Source of the DNA: Nocardia sp. NBC_01329
GTDB taxonomy: Bacteria > Actinomycetota > Actinomycetes > Mycobacteriales > Mycobacteriaceae
NCBI RefSeq assembly: GCF_035956715.1
Contig: NZ_CP108381.1
Location: 3,752,001 to 3,816,000 of the forward strand
DNA: 64,000 bases
Direction: 5' to 3'
The position numbers and the translations under genes are program-made. A model generated the notes under the pieces. The model did no database searches. It was not told the DNA's origin and saw only the letters and a list, made by a program, of their open reading frames with translations. Positions within the stretch are counted from its first letter, which is position 1; each line of letters begins with the position of its first letter. This document shows positions 8,925 to 16,991 of the stretch, one piece after another.

Positions 8925-9809
8925 GTGTCCGACGACCTCGTTCAAGATCGCCACGCCCTGGCCACCGAACTACTGGGCACCGCGGGTGCGGCGCGCCTGC
9001 GGGTCGGCTCGGCCGAGAGCGAACGCGCGAACCGGCGCTGGTGGGATGCCGACGCCGGCCAGTACCACGATACGCACGGGGAATTCCTGGGTACCGACAG
9101 CACCGGCGGCGAGTTCGTCTGGTGCCCGGAGGGACTGCACGAAGGGGATATGGGCTTCCTCGGCGAACTCGCCGGCAAAAGGATCCTGGAGATCGGCTGC
9201 GGGTCGGCCCCGTGCGCCCGCTGGCTGGCCGGGCAGGGCGCGCGACCGATCGGTCTGGACATCTCGATGGGAATGCTGGCGCGGGGGCTCGCCGCCATGG
9301 ACCAGGGCGGACCGCGGGTACCGCTGGTCCAAGCCGGCGCCGAGGCACTGCCGTTCGCGGACGAATCCTTCGATCTCGCCTGTTCGGCCTTCGGGGCGAT
9401 CCCGTTCGTCGCGGACTCCGCTCTGGCGATGCGAGAGGTCTCCCGGGTGCTGCGGCCGGGCGGTCGCTGGGTGTTCGCGGTGAACCATCCGATGCGCTGG
9501 ATATTCCGCGACGATCCCGGACCGGACGGCCTCGAAGCGGTGATCCCCTATTTCGATCGCACCCCGTACACCGAGATCGACAGTGAGGGCCGCTGCACCT
9601 ATGTGGAGCACCACCGGACGATCGGTGACCGGGTCCGGGAAATAGTGGGAGCCGGATTGGTGCTCGACGATATCGTCGAACCGGATTGGCCCGAATGGCT
9701 GGACCGGGAATGGGGCCAATGGAGTCCGCTACGGGGGCAATTGTTTCCGGGTACGGCCATCTTCGTCACCCATAAACCGCGAGGCCCGGAAGCGACCGCG
9801 ACGAGGTGA
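8925..9809 (+). CDS. Class I SAM-dependent methyltransferase
   Basis: A 294-residue methyltransferase of the Methyltransf_11 type. The SAM-binding motif I ILEIGCGSAPCARWLAGQGA is at about residues 86-105, followed by the acidic end of strand 2 (PIGLDIS) and motif IV/V region (EALPFADESFDLACSAFGAIPF, VLRPGGRWVFAVNHP). The acceptor substrate is not evident. The GTG at 8925 is chosen because translation upstream overlaps the divergent rpsA promoter; TATAGG lies nine bases before it and could be a -10 box or a weak AGG site. Its stop converges with the ribbon-helix-helix gene across a hairpin. Confidence 0.8.
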   Translation: MSDDLVQDRHALATELLGTAGAARLRVGSAESERANRRWWDADAGQYHDTHGEFLGTDSTGGEFVWCPEGLHEGDMGFLGELAGKRILEIGCGSAPCARWLAGQGARPIGLDISMGMLARGLAAMDQGGPRVPLVQAGAEALPFADESFDLACSAFGAIPFVADSALAMREVSRVLRPGGRWVFAVNHPMRWIFRDDPGPDGLEAVIPYFDRTPYTEIDSEGRCTYVEHHRTIGDRVREIVGAGLVLDDIVEPDWPEWLDREWGQWSPLRGQLFPGTAIFVTHKPRGPEATATR

Positions 9810-9857
9810 ATCGGCCCGGCGAGAGCGGACGTGCTCGGCGATGGCCCGGACGAGCAT

Positions 9858-9890
9858 CTCCCGACTCACGGTGTATCCGTGAGCCGGGAG
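9858..9890. terminator. Bidirectional hairpin between convergent genes
   Basis: CTCCCG-A-CTCACGG (9858-9871) pairs with CCGTGAG-C-CGGGAG (9877-9890) around TGTAT, with a single A/C mismatch. It separates the methyltransferase (stop 9809) from the convergent small regulator gene (stop 9901). Confidence 0.8.
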
Positions 9891-9900
9891 CCCGGTCCGA

Positions 9901-10074
9901 TCAGGACTCGTCGCCGCGCGGCTGTCGCGGGGAACGTCCGGCCTGATCCAGCGCACGCCGGAGGGCGAACTCGATCTGCGCGTTGACGCTGCGCAGATCG
10001 TCGGCCGCCCATTTCGCGACCGCGTCGTACACCGCGGGGTCGAGCCGGAGCAGGACCTTCTTACGTTCGGCCAT
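9901..10074 (-). CDS. Small ribbon-helix-helix (CopG/Arc-like) protein
   Basis: A 57-residue protein whose N-terminal KKVLLRLDPAVYDAVAKWAADD is the beta-strand plus first helix of a ribbon-helix-helix DNA-binding fold, followed by LRSVNAQIEFALRRALDQ, the second helix, and a basic tail. Its ATG overlaps the stop of the upstream SPFH gene (TGATG), so the two are translationally coupled. Such proteins usually act as dimeric repressors; an obvious candidate target is the palindrome at 10969-10980 ahead of the operon. No toxin gene is adjacent, so an antitoxin role is not supported by the context. Confidence 0.75.
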   Translation of the reverse strand: MAERKKVLLRLDPAVYDAVAKWAADDLRSVNAQIEFALRRALDQAGRSPRQPRGDES

Positions 10075-10949
10075 CAGTTGTACAGCGATCCCGCATTGAC
10101 CACGGGCTGCGTCGGCCGGTCACCGCACAGCACCACCAGAAGATTCGAGACCATGGCGGCTTTGCGTTCCTCGTCGAGTTCCACCATGCCCTCGGCGGCG
10201 AGGCGATCGAGTGCCAGCCCGACCATACCCACCGCTCCCTCGACGATCTGGGCCCGAGCGGCCACCACCTGCGCCGCCTGCTGGCGGACCAGCATCGCCT
10301 GGGCGATCTCGGGTGCGTACGCGAGATGGGTGATCCGGGCCTCGATCACCTCGATGCCCGCGGTTTCGGTGCGGTCGCGCAGTTCCACCGTGAGTTCTTC
10401 TGCCACCTCGGCGCCGTCACGCAGGCTGGTGCGGTCGGCGTCGTGCGCGTCGTAGGGGTGAGTGGTGGCCAGATGCCGGACAGCCGCCTCGGACTGGGTT
10501 TCCACGTATTCCTCGTAGTCGTCCACGGCGAAGGCGGCCTTGAAACTGTCGACCACCTTGTAGACGACCACCGCCGCGATTTCCACGGGATTACCGTCGG
10601 CGTCGTTGACCTTCAGCTTCTGGGTTTCGAAGTTGCGGACCCGCAACGAGATGCTGCGCCGGTCGGTCAGGGGCAGTACCGAGAAGAATCCGGGTTCGCT
10701 GACCGAGCCGATATAGCGGCCGAAGAACTGCACGACCTTGGCCTCGTTCGGGTTCACCACCACCAGGCCGGTGATACCGAGCAGGAGGATGGCCCCCACC
10801 ACGCACGCGACGATCGCCCCGGCCAGCGCCAGGGGGTTTCGATGTTGCGCGAATCCCGCTACCGCCACGGCCGCCACGGCGATCGTGAGCACCAGCCAGA
10901 TCAGTAGTACGACGAACCCGTTGACCCGCGTGGCGTTCCGGAATGTCAT
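10074..10949 (-). CDS. SPFH/Band 7 domain membrane protein
   Basis: A 291-residue protein with two N-terminal hydrophobic helices (about 12-33 and 38-62) and a Band 7/SPFH domain (about 65-225; VVVNPNEAKVVQFFGRYIGSVSEPGFF, LRVRNFETQKLKVNDADGNPVEIAAVVVYKV). The C-terminal helix region (QAMLVRQQAAQVVAARAQIVEGA) is typical of SPFH oligomerisation segments. SPFH proteins form membrane-associated ring assemblies that organise membrane microdomains or regulate proteases. A GGGAGG site lies just upstream of the ATG. It is the first gene of a two-gene operon with a ribbon-helix-helix regulator. Confidence 0.88.
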   Translation of the reverse strand: MTFRNATRVNGFVVLLIWLVLTIAVAAVAVAGFAQHRNPLALAGAIVACVVGAILLLGITGLVVVNPNEAKVVQFFGRYIGSVSEPGFFSVLPLTDRRSISLRVRNFETQKLKVNDADGNPVEIAAVVVYKVVDSFKAAFAVDDYEEYVETQSEAAVRHLATTHPYDAHDADRTSLRDGAEVAEELTVELRDRTETAGIEVIEARITHLAYAPEIAQAMLVRQQAAQVVAARAQIVEGAVGMVGLALDRLAAEGMVELDEERKAAMVSNLLVVLCGDRPTQPVVNAGSLYN

Positions 10950-10968
10950 GACATCCTCCCTCTATCAA

Positions 10969-10980
10969 AGTGATATCACT
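10969..10980. promoter_or_regulatory. Perfect palindrome upstream of the SPFH operon
   Basis: AGTGATATCACT is a perfect 12-bp palindrome 20 bases before the SPFH start codon, inside an AT-rich patch (CTATCTTAGTGATATCACTT on the minus strand) that also resembles a promoter -10 region. Ribbon-helix-helix repressors often bind such short dyads, so autoregulation by the operon's second gene is a reasonable inference. Confidence 0.45.
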
Positions 10981-11079
10981 AAGATAGCATCCTGCCTCGG
11001 TACCGATAGCGCACGACCGGCGTCGGCAGCCCGCGTGGGCCCTCGACCGGCCCCCGACACACCCTGCGACCATGTGCGA

Positions 11080-12165
11080 ATGGACCAGAAGGCACAGGGT
11101 GAGCGGCTACGGCTCGGGCTGATCGAAGGCGACGGGATCGGACCGGAAGTGGTGGTTTCGGCCCGCCGCGTGATGGACGAGGCGCTGACCGCCGCCGGCG
11201 CACCCGCGATCGACTGGGTCACGCTGCCGATGGGACGCCGGGCGATCGAGGAATTCGGCACCGCCCTACCGGAATCCACACTCACCGGCCTGCTCGGGAC
11301 CGACGGCTGGCTCCTGGGCCCGCACGACAACGCCTCCTATCCGCCGGAGCACCGGATCGCACCCGGCGGCGCGATCCGGCGCCACTTCGGGCTGTACGCC
11401 AATATCCGGCCGGTCGAGGCATTCCCCGGAATCGCCGCCGCCGCGCCGGATATCGATCTGGTAGTGGTCCGCGAGAACAGCGAAGGCTTCTACGCCGACC
11501 GGAATATGGCCGTCGGATCCGGCGAGTTCTGCCCCACTCCCGATATCGCGCTGTCGGTCGGTCTGGTCACCCGCGCGGCCTCCGAGCGGATCGCGCACGA
11601 AGCGTTCCGGCTGGCCGCCGGGCGACGCGGGCGGGTGACCATCGTGCACAAGGCGAACGTCCTACCGCTGACCATGGGGCTGTTCCGCGATAGCTGCTAC
11701 GCCGTGGCATCGGAGTACCCCGGGGTGACCGTGGACGACGAACACGTCGACGCGGCAGCCGCCCACCTGGTCCGTGCCCCCGGTGATTTCGATGTGCTGG
11801 TCACCGAGAATCTGTTCGGCGATATCCTCTCCGACCTCGCCGCTCAACTCGGCGGGTCACTGGGTACCGCCGCCTCCCTGAACTGCTCCGCCGACCGGGC
11901 GATGGCACAGGCGGTGCACGGCGCGGCGCCCGATCTGGCCGGTCGCAACCGGGCGAATCCGGTTGCCCTGCACCGGTCCGCGGCCATGCTCCTGCGCTGG
12001 CTGGCGGCCCGGCACGACCGGACGGTACTCACTCGGGCGGCGATACGGATCGAGCACGCGGTCGCAGCGACCTTCGCCGCCGGAATCGCGACAGCCGATC
12101 TCGGCGGCCAGGCGTCGACGAGCGAGTTCACCGAGCAGGTCACCGCCCGCGTTCACCGCCTGTGA
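11080..12165 (+). CDS. Isocitrate/isopropylmalate dehydrogenase family protein
   Basis: A 361-residue beta-decarboxylating dehydrogenase. It shows the family N-terminus (LRLGLIEGDGIGPEVV), the Arg-rich substrate loop region (YANIRPVEAFPG), RENSEGFYAD, VTIVHKANVLPLTMGLFRD with the catalytic Lys, and the metal-binding ENLFGDILSDLAAQLGGSLGTAASLN. Members oxidise isocitrate, 3-isopropylmalate, homoisocitrate or tartrate with NAD(P); the NSEGFY loop is nearer to homoisocitrate/tartrate-type enzymes than to LeuB. It is monocistronic and converges with the ABC transporter operon. The exact substrate cannot be decided from sequence. Confidence 0.82.
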   Translation: MDQKAQGERLRLGLIEGDGIGPEVVVSARRVMDEALTAAGAPAIDWVTLPMGRRAIEEFGTALPESTLTGLLGTDGWLLGPHDNASYPPEHRIAPGGAIRRHFGLYANIRPVEAFPGIAAAAPDIDLVVVRENSEGFYADRNMAVGSGEFCPTPDIALSVGLVTRAASERIAHEAFRLAAGRRGRVTIVHKANVLPLTMGLFRDSCYAVASEYPGVTVDDEHVDAAAAHLVRAPGDFDVLVTENLFGDILSDLAAQLGGSLGTAASLNCSADRAMAQAVHGAAPDLAGRNRANPVALHRSAAMLLRWLAARHDRTVLTRAAIRIEHAVAATFAAGIATADLGGQASTSEFTEQVTARVHRL

Positions 12166-12208
12166 CGTCGTCCCGGCGCAGAACGTTGTGGTTCTGGCGA
12201 GAAAGCGG

Positions 12209-12985
12209 CTACAGCAGTCGCGACAGGAATGTCTTGGTGCGCGCGTGCTCCGGGCGGGTCAGCAGGTCGCCGGGTGCCCCGGCCTCGACCACCACTCCCC
12301 CGTCCATGAACACCAACTGGTCGGCCACCTCACGTGCGAAACCCATCTCGTGAGTGACCACGATCATCGTCATCCCGGACGCGGCGAGTTCGCGCATCAC
12401 GGTGAGCACTTCACCGACCAGTTCCGGGTCCAGCGCAGAGGTCGGCTCGTCGAACAACATCAGCTTCGGATCCATCGCCAGCGCCCGCGCGATCGCCACC
12501 CGCTGCTGCTGGCCACCGGACAGCTGGGCCGGATAGGCGTTGGCCTTGTCCGCCAGCCCGACCCGGTCGAGCAATTCCTTCGCCCGGGACACCGCATCGG
12601 ATCTGCGTATCTTCTTCACCTGGGTCGGCGCTTCGATGATGTTGGCGAGCGCGGTGCGATGCGGAAAAAGGTTGAAATGCTGGAACACCATGCCTATCTC
12701 ACGCCGCTGCCGGGCGGCGTCGCGTGGATGCAGTTCGTAGAGCTTTCCGCCCTTCTCGCGGTAGCCGACGAGTTCGCCGTCCACATACAACCGGCCCGCG
12801 TCGACCTGCTCCAGGTGGTTGATACATCGCAGGAAAGTGGACTTACCCGAACCGGAGGGCCCGATGAGGCACAGCACCTGCCCGTGCCGCACATCGAGGG
12901 AGATACCGTTGAGTACCCGCAGGGCCCCGAAACTCTTGCAGACCCGTTCGGCGCGGATCATGGGTTCCGAACTCGTGGTGGTCAT
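12209..12985 (-). CDS. Polar amino acid ABC transporter, ATP-binding protein
   Basis: A 258-residue GlnQ-type ATPase powering amino acid import. Walker [10 protein letters not shown], the Q-loop region ([16 protein letters not shown]), the ABC signature LSGGQQQR, Walker [15 protein letters not shown] and the switch His (VVTHEMGF) are all present, so it should be active. Its ATG overlaps the stop of the permease gene by ATGA, indicating translational coupling. It is the last gene of a binding protein, permease, ATPase operon and converges with the dehydrogenase gene across a short spacer. Confidence 0.93.
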   Translation of the reverse strand: MTTTSSEPMIRAERVCKSFGALRVLNGISLDVRHGQVLCLIGPSGSGKSTFLRCINHLEQVDAGRLYVDGELVGYREKGGKLYELHPRDAARQRREIGMVFQHFNLFPHRTALANIIEAPTQVKKIRRSDAVSRAKELLDRVGLADKANAYPAQLSGGQQQRVAIARALAMDPKLMLFDEPTSALDPELVGEVLTVMRELAASGMTMIVVTHEMGFAREVADQLVFMDGGVVVEAGAPGDLLTRPEHARTKTFLSRLL

Positions 12986-13914
12986 TTCGCCGGTGCCTCC
13001 CCGCGCGCGTCGGCCAGTTCCTGCAGTTGTTTCGCGGTCAGCTGCCGGGAGATACCGCGCGAATAGTATTTCTCCAGGTAGTACTGGCCGACCATCAGCA
13101 CGCTGGTTATCGCCAGATACCAGGTCGCGGTGACCAGCAACAGCGGGATCGGCAGGAAGTTGACCCCGTAGATATCGCGGGCCCGACCGAACAGATCCGT
13201 ACTCAGCGGTATCGCGGTGACCAGCGCGGTGGTCTTGAGCATGCTGATGAGTTCGTTACCGGTCGGCGGAATGATGACTCGCATAGCCTGAGGGAGAACT
13301 GTACGGCGCATCGTCTGCGACCAGGACATACCGAGCGCGATCGAGGCCTCACGCTGCCCTTCACCGACCGAGTTGATACCGGCCCGGACGATCTCGGCCA
13401 TATACGCGGCCTCGTTGAGCCCCAGCCCGATCACGGCGAACGCGAATCCGGCCTGCAGGCTCTGCACATCGATCTCGAGCAGACGCGGGCCGAAGGGTAC
13501 GCCGAACGCCACGTTCTGGTACAGCGACGGCACCAACCCCCAGAAGACCAGCTGTATGTACACCGGAGTCCCCCGGAAGACCCACAGGTAGACCCAGGCA
13601 CTCGACCGCAGCACCGGGTTCGGCGACAACCGCATCACCGCCAGCAGGGTTCCCAGTGCGACCGCGATGAACATCGCGAGCACGGTCAGTTCGAGGGTGA
13701 CCACCGCACCCTCCGCGATCCGGGTGTCGCGCAGATACTTCCAGTACACATCCCACCGGTAGGCGGGATTGGTGGCCGCGCCGTAGACGAAGAGCCCGGC
13801 GAGCGCCAGGATCACCGCCGCGGAAACCCAGCGGCCGGGCCGGCGCAACGGCACCGCGACTATCGGTTCGGGTTCGGCTGCCATACCGGCGGTCGTGTTC
13901 GGATCGGCGGTCAT
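12982..13914 (-). CDS. Polar amino acid ABC transporter, permease
   Basis: A 310-residue inner membrane permease of the His/Glu/Gln family. A first helix (about 30-48) precedes the conserved permease core of five helices. The EAA-like loop that docks on the ATPase is seen in [33 protein letters not shown]. The product begins [17 protein letters not shown], a short cytoplasmic tail. Its ATG overlaps the stop of the binding-protein gene (ATGA) and its stop overlaps the ATPase start, so the three genes form a tightly coupled operon. Confidence 0.92.
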   Translation of the reverse strand: MTADPNTTAGMAAEPEPIVAVPLRRPGRWVSAAVILALAGLFVYGAATNPAYRWDVYWKYLRDTRIAEGAVVTLELTVLAMFIAVALGTLLAVMRLSPNPVLRSSAWVYLWVFRGTPVYIQLVFWGLVPSLYQNVAFGVPFGPRLLEIDVQSLQAGFAFAVIGLGLNEAAYMAEIVRAGINSVGEGQREASIALGMSWSQTMRRTVLPQAMRVIIPPTGNELISMLKTTALVTAIPLSTDLFGRARDIYGVNFLPIPLLLVTATWYLAITSVLMVGQYYLEKYYSRGISRQLTAKQLQELADARGEAPAK

Positions 13915-14816
13915 CGTGCGGACTCCCTGGCGCCGTTGATCACGGAGGTGCGCAGTGCGCCTTCCTGGACACCCCAGTTCTCGGAGATCTGCCGGTATTG
14001 CCCGTTGTCCATCAGGTACTGCACCGCGTCGCGCAGCACCGGCGCCAGCGGTGCCCCCTTCGCGACGGCCCATCCGTACGGCGCGGAATCGAACACCGGG
14101 CCGGCCGGTTCGATCTTGCCGGCGGTCTGTTTTATCGCGTAAGCGGTGACCGGAGAATCCGCGGACATGGCGTCGACCTGGCCGAGTACCAGTGCGTTGG
14201 TCACCGCACTCTGTTCGTCGAAGGCGTCGATGATGATCGGGTCCTTCCCCGCCGCGACGCAGGCCTCACTCTTCGCCGGGACCTCGTCGATATGCTCTAC
14301 CGTCGTCGCCTGAACTGCGACACGTCTACCGCAGGCGTCCTCGGGGTCGATAGGGTGACCGGCACGCTGCGCCCACTGCACCCCGGCGCTGAAATAGGTG
14401 ACGAAATCGACCTGTTCCTCCCGTTCCGCCGAGTCGGTGATCGAGGACATGCCCACGTCGTAGGTACCGGCCTGGACAGCGGGGATGATCTTCTCGAACG
14501 CCGATTCGGCGTAGCGGGCCCGGATACCGAGCACCGCGGTGACCGCGTCCATCAGGTCGACATCGAAACCGACGATCGCACCGTGCCGGTCGCGGTACTC
14601 GTTCGGCTGATACGGCACATTCACCCCGACCACCACCTCACCGGCGGCGGCGATATCCGGCGGCAGCCGTGCCGCCAACGCGGCCACCGGCCGCACCGGC
14701 ACCTTCGACGGCACCGGGCCGGTGTCCTCGATATTGGTCACGCACCCGGCCACCAGCAGCACACCCGCCAGGCCGCACAGCATCCGCCGTACCCGGATCC
14801 CCGCACGATCAACCAC
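13911..14816 (-). CDS. Amino acid ABC transporter substrate-binding lipoprotein
   Basis: A 301-residue lipoprotein of the SBP_bac_3 family that captures a polar amino acid outside the membrane. The signal peptide ends in the lipobox LVAGC with Cys25 as lipidation site. Mature-domain hallmarks are VVVGVNVPYQPNEY, GFDVDLMDAVTAVLG, YDVGMSSITDSAEREEQVDFVTYF and the C-terminal helix. The ligand cannot be assigned from sequence. First gene of the importer operon; Lgt encoded at 30111-31388 in this window would lipidate it. Confidence 0.92.
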   Translation of the reverse strand: MVDRAGIRVRRMLCGLAGVLLVAGCVTNIEDTGPVPSKVPVRPVAALAARLPPDIAAAGEVVVGVNVPYQPNEYRDRHGAIVGFDVDLMDAVTAVLGIRARYAESAFEKIIPAVQAGTYDVGMSSITDSAEREEQVDFVTYFSAGVQWAQRAGHPIDPEDACGRRVAVQATTVEHIDEVPAKSEACVAAGKDPIIIDAFDEQSAVTNALVLGQVDAMSADSPVTAYAIKQTAGKIEPAGPVFDSAPYGWAVAKGAPLAPVLRDAVQYLMDNGQYRQISENWGVQEGALRTSVINGARESAR

Positions 14817-14998
14817 ACGCCACCACCTGCCGCTCGCGAATAATCGTCGGCCCTCGACCGATCGTCGACGTTGTCAGGCACAGTAGGCGAGAGCGGCGCG
14901 CGGAACATCCGGAGTAACCCGAGATCGATCTCGGGCGCGGCGTCCGGTCCCGCACAACCCACGATGCTCCGGCGGACGACCCGCTACCGTCTGCAGTC

Positions 14999-15532
14999 AT
15001 GGTGCAGTCGGTGGAGTTACTGCTCGACGAGGCAGCGGAGCAGCGAATCCGGCGACAGTGGGAACTGCTCGCCGAAGCGGGACTGCCCGGGCTCGGGCAC
15101 GGCAGACGCGACGGGGATACCGAAAGCCATCGGCCACACATCACCGTTGCGGTAGCGCGGCAGATCTGGCCGCGTATCGAACAGGATCTCGACCGGTTGT
15201 CGTTCCGGCCGTTCCCGGTACGTCTCGGCGGCGTGCTGGTGTTCGGCGCACGGCGGCCGATCCTGGTGCGGGCCGTGGTCCCTTCCGAACAACTGCTGGC
15301 CTGGCATCGACGTATCCATCAGGTGGTGGAGCCGTGCCCCGATATACCGGCGAATCTGCGTCCCGATCAATGGACGCCGCATATCACGCTGGCCCGCCGG
15401 ATCCTGCAGCAACGCATCGGCGACGCGGTGGCGGCGATCGCGGCGGACCGGGACACCACCGCGACCGTGGTGGGGATCCGGCGCTGGGACGGCGACCAGC
15501 GCCGGGCGTGGCAGGTCGCCGAACACGGCTGA
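14999..15532 (+). CDS. 2'-5' RNA ligase/cyclic phosphodiesterase-like protein
   Basis: A 177-residue member of the 2H phosphoesterase superfamily. The two defining His-x-Thr motifs are visible: HITVAV around residue 47 and HITLAR around residue 127, at the spacing of the LigT/ThpR fold. Such enzymes hydrolyse 2',3'-cyclic phosphates or 2'-5' linkages in RNA or nucleotides. It is divergent from the ABC importer operon across 182 bp and lies just upstream of a thioredoxin gene in the same direction, though a spacer of 123 bp suggests a separate promoter for the latter. The substrate is unknown. Confidence 0.8.
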   Translation: MVQSVELLLDEAAEQRIRRQWELLAEAGLPGLGHGRRDGDTESHRPHITVAVARQIWPRIEQDLDRLSFRPFPVRLGGVLVFGARRPILVRAVVPSEQLLAWHRRIHQVVEPCPDIPANLRPDQWTPHITLARRILQQRIGDAVAAIAADRDTTATVVGIRRWDGDQRRAWQVAEHG

Positions 15533-15655
15533 AACGGAGCCGGCGCGGTGCCGGACCTCGCCACGTAGGGTGAGTGCCGGTGGCGTACGACACCGCCGTG
15601 GAACACCGCGGCCGGGGCCGGCGTTACAGCCTGAAACCGACCACGAGAGGACGTC

Positions 15656-16039
15656 ATGGCCACCCAGACACTGACCCAGCAGAACTTCGATGACATAGTC
15701 ACCGGTAATGACGTAGTACTCGTCGATTTCTGGGCTTCCTGGTGCGGACCGTGCCGCAGTTTCGCCCCGACCTACGAGGCGTCCTCGGACAAGCACCCCG
15801 ATGTCGTGCACGGCAAGGTCGACACCGAGGCCGAACAGGGCCTGGCCGCGGCCGCCAATATCCAGTCCATCCCGACCATCATGGCCTTCCGCGAAGGTGT
15901 CCTCGTCTTCGCCCAGCCCGGGGCGCTCCCGCCGGCGGCGCTCGAGGATCTGGTCTCCCAGGTGAAAGACCTGGATATGGACGAGGTTCGTAAGCAACTC
16001 GCCGAGCAGCAGGCGGCCAATGGCGAAGTAGCCGAATAG
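15656..16039 (+). CDS. Thioredoxin
   Basis: A 127-residue thioredoxin with the redox-active WCGPC motif (Cys30 and Cys33), the preceding VDFWASW strand, and the cis-proline segment IQSIPTIMAFREG. It should act as a general protein disulfide reductase in the cytoplasm. There is no signal peptide. A C-terminal charged helix (DLDMDEVRKQLAEQQAANGE) extends past the core by about 20 residues, seen in other actinobacterial thioredoxins. A GAGAGGA site precedes the ATG. A strong hairpin follows the stop. Confidence 0.93.
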   Translation: MATQTLTQQNFDDIVTGNDVVLVDFWASWCGPCRSFAPTYEASSDKHPDVVHGKVDTEAEQGLAAAANIQSIPTIMAFREGVLVFAQPGALPPAALEDLVSQVKDLDMDEVRKQLAEQQAANGEVAE

Positions 16040-16051
16040 AATCGGCGAACG

Positions 16052-16095
16052 ACGGCGGGCTCCACACTTTCCGGGGATGGTGTGGAGCCCGCCGT
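16052..16095. terminator. Intrinsic terminator-like hairpin after thioredoxin
   Basis: A perfect 16-bp stem (ACGGCGGGCTCCACAC at 16052-16067 with 16080-16095) around a 12-base loop. It lies between the thioredoxin gene and the convergent LeuA-domain gene, so it probably ends both transcripts. Confidence 0.85.
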
Positions 16096-16128
16096 TGTCG
16101 TTGTTTCCGTGCGGTCGTCGGTGAACCG

Positions 16129-16569
16129 CTAGCGCAGCGCCCCGAGGCGGTTCACGCTGGCGATCATCGCCCGCACCGAGGATTCCGCACCGTCGGAGGC
16201 GAGGGCAGCGCCCCATCCGTGACGGCCGTCACTTTCACACTGCACGAAGGTCGCGGTGCCCGCCGGAGTCCGGCGCTGGTGGAACCGCAGGATCTCGACG
16301 GGATGGCCGGCATCGTAGAGTGCCGAGGTCATGGCGGCGATCGGGCTGCCCGCCGCCACGACCGATCGGGACCAGCCCGTGAATTCGAGGGTCGCGGTGA
16401 AGGCGCCACCCCGCGCACCGGTGGACGACCAGCCCGCGAGCCGGATCGGACCGGGACATTCGCCGTAGCGGTCGCGGAATTGCGCGGCCGTCAGTTCCGC
16501 GCATTCGGTGCGCAGGCTACGCGGAGCGGCCGTGGTCAGGGCGTCGTTTTCCAGAGTCAGTGTGGTCAT
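16129..16569 (-). CDS. Stand-alone LeuA-type allosteric (dimerisation) domain protein
   Basis: A 146-residue protein that matches only the C-terminal regulatory domain of 2-isopropylmalate synthase. The diagnostic stretch runs from GSPIAAMTSALYDAGHPVE through ILRFHQRR ... GTATFVQCES to SVRAMIASVNRLGAL, equivalent to the GNGPIDA ... SAVNR region of LeuA that binds leucine. The catalytic TIM barrel is absent, and the protein starts with its own short N-terminal segment, so this is a complete small protein rather than a truncated leuA. It may bind leucine, or pair with a synthase subunit encoded elsewhere. It is preceded by what looks like a transcription attenuator with Leu/Val codons. No other leucine gene lies nearby. 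Confidence 0.8.
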   Translation of the reverse strand: MTTLTLENDALTTAAPRSLRTECAELTAAQFRDRYGECPGPIRLAGWSSTGARGGAFTATLEFTGWSRSVVAAGSPIAAMTSALYDAGHPVEILRFHQRRTPAGTATFVQCESDGRHGWGAALASDGAESSVRAMIASVNRLGALR

Positions 16570-16616
16570 GAGTACGTAGGTCTTCCCAGAGATGGTCGGC
16601 AGAATTGGGGGACCAG

Positions 16617-16652
16617 CAAAAGCAGAAAAAGGGGCCCGCAGCGAGGGGGCCG
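16617..16652 (-). terminator. Attenuator terminator upstream of the LeuA-domain gene
   Basis: On the minus strand GGCCC (16651-16647) can pair with GGGCC (16637-16633) around the loop CCTCGCTGC, followed at once by the T-rich tract CCTTTTTCTGCTTTT. It sits between the leader peptide stop and the LeuA-domain start. The GGCCCC arm can instead pair with GGGGTC at 16668-16663, giving a competing antiterminator. Confidence 0.65.
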
Positions 16653-16659
16653 GTCCTGA

Positions 16660-16794
16660 TCAGACCCCGCTACGGCGGGTTACTACTACGGCAAGTAGCC
16701 GACGAGCCGACTCCGCGGTACGCGAGAGAAGCACCGCACCGTCGCGATCTGCGAACATCGGCGCGGCGCACAGGCCGTCGGCAGGAATTTGCAC
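16660..16794 (-). CDS. Leader peptide of a branched-chain amino acid attenuator
   Basis: A 44-codon leader ORF that starts with GTG seven bases after a good -10 box, so the mRNA would be leaderless. An internal ATG at 16758 gives a 32-residue alternative. Near its end the peptide reads RRLLAVVVTRRSGV, encoded with CTA-CTT-GCC-GTA-GTA-GTA; CTA and GTA are rare in this GC-rich genome, which is the hallmark of a control region. The three GTA codons lie just upstream of a small hairpin (16666-16679), so a ribosome stalled there would free GGGGTC to form the antiterminator. Leu/Val attenuators are known for ilvB and leuA in Actinobacteria; finding one before a stand-alone LeuA domain is unusual. 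Confidence 0.7.
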   Translation of the reverse strand: MQIPADGLCAAPMFADRDGAVLLSRTAESARRLLAVVVTRRSGV

Positions 16795-16801
16795 GGGGTC
16801 G

Positions 16802-16830
16802 AGAATAAAGACTCAATGGGAAGATGGCAA
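16802..16830 (-). promoter_or_regulatory. Promoter of the leader/LeuA-domain unit
   Basis: TTGCCA (16830-16825), a 17-base spacer and TATTCT (16807-16802) form a good sigma-70-type promoter. The predicted +1 falls on or next to the leader GTG at 16794. Confidence 0.7.
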
Positions 16831-16991
16831 CCATATTCGCACGCCGTTTCTCCTACCGTCGAATACTGTTCTACCTGGTCACCGGCACGCAACCCGAAAT
16901 TCGGCTCCGGCCGGAGTGACGGAGCAGACCCGGCCCGCTCTCGGAGCGGAGGCATACCGCAGGTTTCCAGCGGTCACGGAAGCGCGGCGGA

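Noticed and set aside
12179..12196. Hairpin CAGAAC-N6-GTTCTG between convergent genes
   Set aside because: Stem is only six base pairs with no T-run; not strong enough to call a terminator.
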